Shown: positions 43,501 through 49,083 of the stretch, in pieces
How the letters are laid out: the number at the start of each line of letters is the position of its first letter
How positions within the stretch are numbered: the stretch's first letter is position 1
Source: an uncultured Clostridia bacterium
GTDB lineage: Bacteria; Bacillota; Clostridia; Oscillospirales; Acutalibacteraceae
DNA length: 49,083 nucleotides
Assembly (NCBI GenBank): GCA_946186245.1
Contig: CAMHMN010000011.1
Span: 1 to 49,083, forward strand
Direction of reading: 5' to 3'
Position numbers and translations under genes: made by a program
Notes under the pieces: generated by a model
Database searches by the model: none
Seen by the model: the letters and a program-made list of their open reading frames with translations, nothing else
Told to the model about the DNA's origin: nothing

Positions 43501-43631
43501 CAGCGGTACGACCGACCAAGATGAACTTCGATACGCAATAAGCCCAGGCGAATACAAAAACAGCTTCGTCTTCCGCAAGCCATCCCCGACCTACGCGATT
43601 TCCCATATTCCCATCCGACCGGAAGGAGAGA

Positions 43632-44657
43632 ATGACCGTGATAAAAATTGAAAACCTGTCCAAAACCTTCCATACGTCGGACGGCAGCGTGGAAGCCCTC
43701 AAAAACGTGTCGCTCGAGATCGCCGACGGGGACATCTTCGGCATCATCGGAATGAGCGGAGCCGGCAAGAGCACCCTCGTGAGGTGTATCAATTGGCTGG
43801 AACGTCCCGATGAAGGCAGCGTGACCATTGACGGCGTTGACCTCGGCAGCCTGAGCAAAAAGCAGCTGCGCGAAGTCCGCCGCAAGGTGACAATGATCTT
43901 CCAGGGCTTTCACCTGCTCATGCAGCGCACCTGCCTTAAAAATGTCTGCTTTCCGCTGGAACTGGCGGGAGTCAGCCGTTCGGAAGCGCAGAAACGCGCA
44001 CTGCAATTACTGGAGACAGTTGGCCTGAGCGGCAAGGCGAACGCCTATCCTTCGCAGCTTTCGGGGGGGCAGCAGCAGCGGGTTGCCATTGCACGGGCAC
44101 TTGCCACCAATCCGAAAGTGCTGCTCTGCGACGAAGCTACAAGCGCACTCGATCCCAACACAACCAATTCCATTCTTGAATTGATCAGTGAAATCAATCA
44201 GAAGACCGGCATTACGGTCATTGTCATCACGCATCAGATGAGTGTGGTGGAGAAAATATGCCGCCATGTCGCCATACTGGACGGCGGCGAAGTGGCCGAA
44301 CAGGGGGAAGTGACCGAAGTATTCTCCCGACCGTCTTCCGAAGCTGCCAAGCGGCTGGTCTATCCCGAATCCGATGCACCCGGCGGTTCCAATTTCAGCG
44401 GACGGCTGCTGCGCATCGTATTCAACGGCGCGCAGGCTGCCAATGAGCCGATTATCGCGCGGATGGCGTCAGAAAGAGGGATTGCGGCGAGCATTGTCTA
44501 CGCTTCCACCAAGAGCATCGGCGACAAGGCGTACGGACAGATGATTTTAGGGCTGCCGGAAGACGACAGTGTTATCACAGCCGCGATCGGCTATTTATCT
44601 GAAACAAAAGGAATTATCGTGGAGGAGGTGACGGACGTTGACGGAAGCATTCAATGA
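43632..44657 (+). CDS. metN: Methionine ABC transporter ATP-binding protein MetN
   Basis: 341 residues; GTG 43638 is the better-spaced start after AAGGAG, with ATG 43632 only 3 bases away from it. Walker A is GMSGAGKST, the Q-loop MIFQGFHLL, the signature [15 protein letters not shown] and Walker [14 protein letters not shown], followed by the H-loop THQMSVV. The last 90 residues form the NIL regulatory domain ([20 protein letters not shown]), which in MetN senses methionine and inhibits transport. It powers import through MetI and overlaps metI. Confidence 0.92.
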   Translation: MTVIKIENLSKTFHTSDGSVEALKNVSLEIADGDIFGIIGMSGAGKSTLVRCINWLERPDEGSVTIDGVDLGSLSKKQLREVRRKVTMIFQGFHLLMQRTCLKNVCFPLELAGVSRSEAQKRALQLLETVGLSGKANAYPSQLSGGQQQRVAIARALATNPKVLLCDEATSALDPNTTNSILELISEINQKTGITVIVITHQMSVVEKICRHVAILDGGEVAEQGEVTEVFSRPSSEAAKRLVYPESDAPGGSNFSGRLLRIVFNGAQAANEPIIARMASERGIAASIVYASTKSIGDKAYGQMILGLPEDDSVITAAIGYLSETKGIIVEEVTDVDGSIQ

Positions 44658-45348
44658 ATTGTTTGCACCCGACAAAGTGGAAGAAGCATGGCTGATTATT
44701 CAGAGCCAATTTCCTGCCGCAATCTGGGAAACGGTCTATGTCACCGTTCTCTCCACGCTGTTTGCCATCCTCATCGGATTGCCGCTGGGCGTCATTCTGG
44801 TAACGGGAGAGAAAAAGGGAATCCTTCCCTTGCCGACATGGCTCATGCAGACGCTCAACGTCATTATTAACCTGCTTCGTTCGGTGCCGTTCCTCATTCT
44901 GATGATCATGGTGTTCCCGCTGACCAGAGCCATTATCGGCACGGTGGTGGGAACCGAAGCGACCATCGTTCCGCTGGTCATCGCGGCATTCCCCTTTGTG
45001 GCGAGGCTGACGGAGAGCAGCCTGCGCGAGGTCAATCCCAATCTGATTGAAATGGCGCAGAGCATGGGCGCGTCGCCTGTGCAGATCATCGCAAAGGTTA
45101 TGATTCCGGAGAGCGTTCCGTCGCTGCTATCCAATGCAACCATCGCGATTACAACCGTACTGGGATATTCCGCCATGAGCGGCATTCTCGGCGGCGGGGG
45201 ACTTGGCAAAATTGCCATCAATTACGGCTACTATCGCTACAAGGATCTGATTATGATCGCGGCCGTGATTCTGCTGATTGTGCTGGTGCAGTTCTTTCAA
45301 AGCGTCGGAACCAGGCTGGCAATTCATTCAGACAAACGACTCAAATAA
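44638..45348 (+). CDS. metI: Methionine ABC transporter permease MetI
   Basis: 236 residues from TTG 44638 behind GGAGGAGG, overlapping metN by 20 bases. Five membrane helices are visible; the coupling loop has the EAA-like ESSLREVNPNLIEMAQSMGASP. ETVYVTVLSTLFAILIGLPL and GGGGLGKIAINYGYYRYK are characteristic of MetI. It forms the membrane pore with MetN and takes substrate from the permuted MetQ. Confidence 0.93.
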   Translation: MTEAFNELFAPDKVEEAWLIIQSQFPAAIWETVYVTVLSTLFAILIGLPLGVILVTGEKKGILPLPTWLMQTLNVIINLLRSVPFLILMIMVFPLTRAIIGTVVGTEATIVPLVIAAFPFVARLTESSLREVNPNLIEMAQSMGASPVQIIAKVMIPESVPSLLSNATIAITTVLGYSAMSGILGGGGLGKIAINYGYYRYKDLIMIAAVILLIVLVQFFQSVGTRLAIHSDKRLK

Positions 45349-45381
45349 TCCATTCACTGATTCAGCAAGGACGGTGCAAGA

Positions 45382-46050
45382 ATGAAATATTTAGACTGGA
45401 ATTTCATAACCAAATATGCGCCGCTCTATGCGGAGGCCGCAAAGCTGACAGTGTTCATCGCATTCTGGGGCATCCTGCTGGCATTCGCCGTGGGCGTGAT
45501 CTGCTCGGCGGCGCTGTATTACAAGGTGCCTGTGCTGCGGAGAATCATACAGGCATATATCGAACTCAGCCGCAACACGCCTCTGCTGGTGCAGCTTTTC
45601 TTCCTCTACTTCGGGCTGCCGAACATCGGCATTGTGTGGAGCGGCGAAACCTGCGCAATCATCGGCATTGCCTTTCTCGGAGGCAGCTATATGACCGAAA
45701 CACTGCGAAGCGGTCTGGAATCAATAGACAAAATCCAGGAGGAATCCGCCGCCAGCCTCGGCCTGAACAAATGGCTCACCATGAAGGAGATTATCTTTCC
45801 GCAGGCCATGGCGATTTCCGTTCCGGGCATCTGTGCGAACGTCATCTTTTTAATCAAAGAAACATCGGTCGTCAGCGGGATTGCTCTTGCCGACCTGATG
45901 TATGTGGCAAAAGACCTGATCGGTCTGTACTACAAGACCGATGAATCCCTCACTATGCTGGTGATTGCCTATCTGATTATTCTGCTGCCGGTTTCGATCA
46001 TTGCCACGTTGCTCGAAAGGAGGATGCGCCATGCAGGGTTCGGGAATTGA
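45382..46050 (+). CDS. Polar amino-acid ABC transporter permease 1
   Basis: 222 residues, ATG with AAGGAC upstream. HisM/GlnP family: AAKLTVFIAFWGILLAFAVG, YIELSRNTPLLVQLFFLYFG and the EAA loop GLESIDKIQEESAASLGLNK. Five helices are likely. It pairs with the next permease as a heterodimer. A sulfur amino acid such as cystine or cysteine is suggested by the location, not by sequence. Confidence 0.9.
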   Translation: MKYLDWNFITKYAPLYAEAAKLTVFIAFWGILLAFAVGVICSAALYYKVPVLRRIIQAYIELSRNTPLLVQLFFLYFGLPNIGIVWSGETCAIIGIAFLGGSYMTETLRSGLESIDKIQEESAASLGLNKWLTMKEIIFPQAMAISVPGICANVIFLIKETSVVSGIALADLMYVAKDLIGLYYKTDESLTMLVIAYLIILLPVSIIATLLERRMRHAGFGN

Positions 46051-46705
46051 AGTGCTCTTTCTGGGCAGCAATTTTGCAAGGCTGCTGGAAGGACTCTGGG
46101 TGACAATGCGCATCAGTATTCTGGCGGTCGTGATGTCTGTGCCGTTGGGAATCCTCTTCGGACTGTTCATGACGCTGCAAAATCCCATTGCCAAGGCAGT
46201 CAGCCGGGTCTATCTGGAATTCATACGCATTATGCCTCAGCTGGTGCTGCTCTTTATCGCCTATTTCGGCGTGACAAGGGCATTCGGCTGGAACTGGGAC
46301 GCGGAATTCAGCGCGGTGCTGGTCTTTACCCTCTGGGGTACAGCGGAAATGGGCGACCTCGTGCGCGGCGCACTGAAAAGCATTCCGCAGCATCAGTATG
46401 ACAGCGCACAGGCCCTCGGAATGAGCAGAATGCAGACTTTCGGATATATCATCATTCCTCAGACGCTCCGAAGGCTGCTTCCTCCCACCATCAATCTCAC
46501 CACCCGCATGATCAAGACCACCAGTCTTGTCGTGCTGATCGGCATTACCGAAGTGCTGAAGGTGGGCAAGCAGATCATTGACGTCAACCGCTTCCGATAT
46601 CCCACCGCGTCGTTGTGGGTTTACGGAGCTGTATTTATACTATATTTTCTTGCCTGCTGGCCTGTTTCAGTGCTGGCTAAATATCTGGAAAAGCGTTGGA
46701 GGTGA
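46031..46705 (+). CDS. Polar amino-acid ABC transporter permease 2
   Basis: 224 residues from ATG 46031 with AAAGGAGG 7 bases upstream; it overlaps the previous gene by 20 bases. Motifs: LLEGLWVTMRISILAVVMSV, YLEFIRIMPQLVLLFIAYFG and EAA loop GALKSIPQHQYDSAQALGMS. Second half of the permease heterodimer. Confidence 0.9.
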   Translation: MQGSGIEVLFLGSNFARLLEGLWVTMRISILAVVMSVPLGILFGLFMTLQNPIAKAVSRVYLEFIRIMPQLVLLFIAYFGVTRAFGWNWDAEFSAVLVFTLWGTAEMGDLVRGALKSIPQHQYDSAQALGMSRMQTFGYIIIPQTLRRLLPPTINLTTRMIKTTSLVVLIGITEVLKVGKQIIDVNRFRYPTASLWVYGAVFILYFLACWPVSVLAKYLEKRWR

Positions 46706-46711
46706 CAGCCG

Positions 46712-47467
46712 ATGGCACAGCAAAACCATAATATGCTCGAAGTGTCGGGCCTCAAAAAACGCTTTGGCGATGACATTGTGCTAGACGGTGTTGACCTTAC
46801 CGTCAGCAGGGGAGAGGTCGTCGTAATACTCGGCTCTTCCGGCTGCGGAAAATCCACGCTTCTTCGATGCATCAACGGTCTGGAATCAGTGGATGAAGGC
46901 AGCATCCGCATTGACGGTGAGGAAGTCGCCGTCGGATCCCGAAGTCTGACGCGCCTTCGCCAGAAAATCGGCATGGTGTTCCAGAGCTACGATTTATTCC
47001 CGCATAAGAATATTCTCGACAACATTACGCTTGCTCCTGTCAAGGTGCAGAAGCGCAGCAAGCAGGAAGCAAGAGCGCAGGCGGAACAGCTTCTCCGGCG
47101 CGTCGGATTATGGGAAAAGCGAAAGGCTTACCCGCGTGAACTTTCCGGCGGTCAGAAGCAGCGGGTTGCCATCGTGCGCGCGCTGTGTTTGAACCCCGAA
47201 ATCATGCTTTTTGACGAGGTGACAGCGGCACTTGACCCGGAAATGGTGCGCGAGGTGCTGGACGTCATGCTGGAGCTGGCACAGGGCGGCATGACAATGC
47301 TGATTGTTACCCACGAAATGCAGTTTGCCCGCGCGGTTGCAGACCGGATTGTTTTTCTCGATGAAGGAAAGGTGCTCGAAAACCTTCCCGCGGAGGAATT
47401 TTTTGAAAATCCCCGCACACAACGCGCCAAGGATTTTTTGCAGACATTTGAATTCAAAAAACAATAA
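46712..47467 (+). CDS. Polar amino-acid ABC transporter ATP-binding protein
   Basis: 251 residues, ATG with GGAGGTG. Walker A GSSGCGKST, Q-loop MVFQSYDLFPH, signature LSGGQKQRVAIVRAL, Walker B IMLFDEVTAALDP and H-loop THEMQFAR match GlnQ/HisP-type ATPases (GlnQ, TcyC, TcyN). No regulatory C-terminal domain. It lies 6 bases after the second permease and completes the transporter. Confidence 0.93.
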   Translation: MAQQNHNMLEVSGLKKRFGDDIVLDGVDLTVSRGEVVVILGSSGCGKSTLLRCINGLESVDEGSIRIDGEEVAVGSRSLTRLRQKIGMVFQSYDLFPHKNILDNITLAPVKVQKRSKQEARAQAEQLLRRVGLWEKRKAYPRELSGGQKQRVAIVRALCLNPEIMLFDEVTAALDPEMVREVLDVMLELAQGGMTMLIVTHEMQFARAVADRIVFLDEGKVLENLPAEEFFENPRTQRAKDFLQTFEFKKQ

Positions 47468-47504
47468 TTCTTTACAATAAAAATGACAGAAAGGATTAAC
47501 TACC

Positions 47505-48395
47505 ATGAAATACAATACCATTTTCAAAAAAATCGCAGCACTTTCACTTTCGGCCCTTCTGACAGTGGGCGCCTTCACTGCCTGCTCCGGTTCCGGCTCC
47601 GACAATGCAAGCGCGGACAATGCCGGTGAAAAATCCAACGCCACCTACCGCACGGTGGATGAAATCAAGCAGAGCGGCAAGGTGATTATCGGCGTGTTCA
47701 GCGACAAGGCGCCTTTCGGCTATGTCGATGAAAACGGCCAATACCAGGGCTATGACGTTTATTTTGCCGAGCGCATCGGCAAGGATCTCGGCGTGAAAGT
47801 GGAATATGTCTCCACGGACCCCGCAAGCCGTGTGGAATATGCCGCGACAGGTAAGGTTGACATTGTTCTTGCCAACTTCACCGTTACAGAAGAACGCGCC
47901 GAAAAGGTGGACTTTGCACTTCCCTACATGAAGGTGAAACTGGGCGTCGTTTCTCCCGACAGCGCGGTTGTCAGGAGCATTGACGATCTCAAAGACAAGA
48001 CTCTCATTGTCGTCAAAGGTACGACAGCTGAAACCTATTTTGAAAAGAATGAGCCGGATGTGAAGCTCCAGAAGTACGACGAATACGCCGACGCTTACAA
48101 CGCATTGCTGCAGGGACGCGGCGACGCCTTCTCCACCGACAACACCGAAGTGCTTGCCTGGGCACTCCTGAACCCCGGATACACCGTTGGCATTGATGCT
48201 CTCGGCAGCGCAGATACCATTGCACCCGCCGTGCAGAAGGGAAATACCACCCTGCTGAACTGGCTCAATGACGAAATCAAAGCGCTGGGCAATGAAAACT
48301 TCTTCCATGCCGATTATGACGCCACCCTCGCTTCCGTTTATGGTTCGGCAGCCAATCCCGACAGCCTTGTCGTCGAAGGCGGCGTAGTGGATTAA
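47505..48395 (+). CDS. Amino-acid-binding lipoprotein (cysteine/cystine-type) of the ABC importer
   Basis: 296 residues, ATG with AAAGGA. Lipobox GAFTAC ends the signal peptide. The family 3 (SBP_bac_3) fold runs in normal order: GKVIIGVFSDKAPFGYVDEN, YQGYDVYFAERIGKDLGVKV, VDIVLANFTVTEERAEKVDF, then LKDKTLIVVKGTTAETYF. This resembles cysteine-binding CjaA-like proteins (ANFTVTEER is typical). It delivers substrate to the two permeases upstream. It is the last gene of the operon. Confidence 0.9.
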   Translation: MKYNTIFKKIAALSLSALLTVGAFTACSGSGSDNASADNAGEKSNATYRTVDEIKQSGKVIIGVFSDKAPFGYVDENGQYQGYDVYFAERIGKDLGVKVEYVSTDPASRVEYAATGKVDIVLANFTVTEERAEKVDFALPYMKVKLGVVSPDSAVVRSIDDLKDKTLIVVKGTTAETYFEKNEPDVKLQKYDEYADAYNALLQGRGDAFSTDNTEVLAWALLNPGYTVGIDALGSADTIAPAVQKGNTTLLNWLNDEIKALGNENFFHADYDATLASVYGSAANPDSLVVEGGVVD

Positions 48396-48439
48396 ATAAC
48401 TGATCCGGTTAAGACAAAGCAGTATTTGAATCGTAATTC

Positions 48440-48485
48440 AACCACCTCCGTAGGAATGTTCTCTGGCGTTTTTGCGGAGGTGGTT
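48440..48485 (+). terminator. Hairpin ending the importer operon
   Basis: AACCACCTCCG (48440-48450) pairs with CGGAGGTGGTT (48475-48485), 11 bp. The T-run after it is weak (TTTCATCTTTC). Confidence 0.65.
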
Positions 48486-48602
48486 TCATCTTTCCTGCAT
48501 TAGAATGAAACTGACCTTTGGCTTTCAAGGCTCGGTTACAAAAGCCGTATACGTTTTGCCAAGACCGGCGTTATAACAATAAGCACATTGTGGTAATTTC
48601 TT

Positions 48603-48631
48603 TTGACAAACGGCTGATAATATGCTATGAT
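48603..48631 (+). promoter_or_regulatory. Promoter of the hydrogenase-regulator operon
   Basis: TTGACA (48603-48608), 17 bases, TATGAT (48626-48631). Confidence 0.8.
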
Positions 48632-48691
48632 TTCTTTGTCCTGAGGGAAAGAATAATTTCTGACCTAAAGTGCAGCATTATCACAAATCAT

Positions 48692-48742
48692 CCGACGGTT
48701 CTGTCGGTGTTTTTGACTGCGCTTTTGGCGCGGTCTTTTTTT
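48692..48742 (+). terminator. Tandem attenuator-like terminators in the leader
   Basis: First CCGAC/GTCGG (48692-48696, 48703-48707) with T5, then GACTGCGC/GCGCGGTC (48715-48722, 48728-48735) with T7 (48736-48742), both after the promoter and only 19 bases before the GGAGG of the next gene. Confidence 0.75.
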
Positions 48743-48772
48743 GTGTCTGACATTTTTTATGGAGGTTTTATG

Positions 48773-49027
48773 ATGGAAGCAAAAGAAACACGAGTGGCCG
48801 TTATCGGCATCATCGTAGAAAAATCCGAGAGCGTGGAGGCGCTCAACCGTATTCTTTCGGAATACCGCGACTGCATTATCGGCAGAATGGGTCTGCCGTA
48901 CGCCAAAAAGAACATCAACTGCATTACGGTCATCTTAGACGCAGAGCAGGACGCGATCAACAGCCTTTGCGGAAAAATAGGAAGGCTGGACGGCGTGTCA
49001 TCCAAGGCGGCATTCAGCAATGTATGA
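48773..49027 (+). CDS. Iron-only hydrogenase system regulator, TM1266 family
   Basis: 84 residues from ATG 48773 with GGAGG 7 bases upstream; adjacent ATG 48770 is too close to it, and the longer frame to 48518 crosses the promoter and terminators. The ferredoxin-like/ACT-type sequence RVAVIGIIVEKSESVEALNR, IIGRMGLPY and TVILDAEQDAINSL matches the TM1266 family, found beside hydrogenase maturation genes. It probably senses a small molecule or metal state and controls the maturation genes that follow. Its stop overlaps the next gene's start region. Confidence 0.85.
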   Translation: MEAKETRVAVIGIIVEKSESVEALNRILSEYRDCIIGRMGLPYAKKNINCITVILDAEQDAINSLCGKIGRLDGVSSKAAFSNV

Positions 49028-49083
49028 GAATCTTTTGGACAAACTGTCACAGGAGCATGTGCTTTCGCATGACGAATACCTGA
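49020..49083 (+). CDS. hydE: Start of a probable [FeFe]-hydrogenase maturase HydE gene (cut by window end)
   Basis: ATG 49020 opens a frame overlapping the regulator stop by 8 bases. The 21 visible residues (MYENLLDKLSQEH, then HDEYL) fit the helical N-terminus of HydE/BioB-like radical SAM proteins, and TM1266-type regulators usually precede hydE/hydG. Too short to confirm; the radical SAM motif is beyond the window. Confidence 0.5.
   Translation, partial: MYENLLDKLSQEHVLSHDEYL

Noticed and set aside
48518-48772. Longer N-terminus for the TM1266-type regulator
   Set aside because: The extension crosses a promoter and two terminators; ATG 48773 has GGAGG and the family length of about 84 residues.
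1-49083. tRNA, rRNA or CRISPR loci
   Set aside because: No GGTTCGA-type T-arm with acceptor pairing, no rRNA-like sequence and no repeat-spacer array were seen by eye on either strand; a tRNA scan would settle it.

Overview
The window looks like a chromosome segment of an anaerobic gut Clostridium relative (Oscillospiraceae/Ruminococcus type). The grounds are a mid-range base composition, strong AGGAGG ribosome sites, frequent TTG starts, textbook sigma-A promoters (TTGACA-17-TATAAT), superoxide reductase and rubrerythrin, a [FeFe]-hydrogenase regulator followed by a probable hydE, and Ruminococcus-style surface domains. This is inferred from gene content; no 16S or marker gene is present.

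Layout. (1) 1-13000 is accessory DNA: the end of a RepA-like ATPase, a giant glycine-rich membrane protein with a RiPP-leader-like N-terminus paired with a radical SAM/methyltransferase fusion, a decayed HsdR fragment, a 1403-residue NACHT-WD40 STAND protein, and small membrane or zinc-ribbon genes. (2) 13050-14550 is a wrecked ECF sigma / membrane-anchored serpin operon: the sigma gene is cut at its 5' end, split by a 161-bp MITE with a TTA target duplication, and the serpin gene carries a premature TAG. (3) 14550-21060 (minus) is a compact lipopeptide cluster: acyl carrier protein, acyl-AMP ligase and a one-module C-A-T-reductase NRPS, predicted to make an N-acyl amino aldehyde. (4) 21100-24100 holds relics, then superoxide reductase and rubrerythrin. 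(5) 24560-34743 (plus) is one promoter-to-terminator operon for a surface glycan: WecE-type aminotransferase, GT2, ATP-grasp, epimerase, Wzx flippase, polysialyltransferase-like protein, CMP-Kdo-synthetase-like enzyme, a DRE-TIM aldolase fusion and a KdsC-like phosphatase. It appears to make a CMP-activated ulosonic acid without a NeuB/KdsA synthase. (6) 34750-37400 contains a 34-residue membrane peptide gene, a recombined glycerate kinase gene and a candidate small RNA. (7) 37419-48485 (plus) is a sulfur/thiol region: EgtC-like amidotransferase, two unrelated glutamate-cysteine ligases, MnmA, a MetQNI importer whose binding protein appears circularly permuted, and a complete polar amino-acid (probably cystine/cysteine) ABC importer. 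(8) The right edge has a TM1266-type hydrogenase regulator behind tandem attenuator-like terminators, and the start of hydE.

How they fit together: regions 5 and 7 look like functioning, coherently transcribed operons. Regions 1-4 are a patchwork of recent insertions and decay. The best candidates for undescribed biology are the circularly permuted MetQ (42511-43404), the giant leader/heptad-repeat protein with its radical SAM-methyltransferase (1211-6129), and the DRE-TIM route to a CMP-ulosonic acid (31727-34618).
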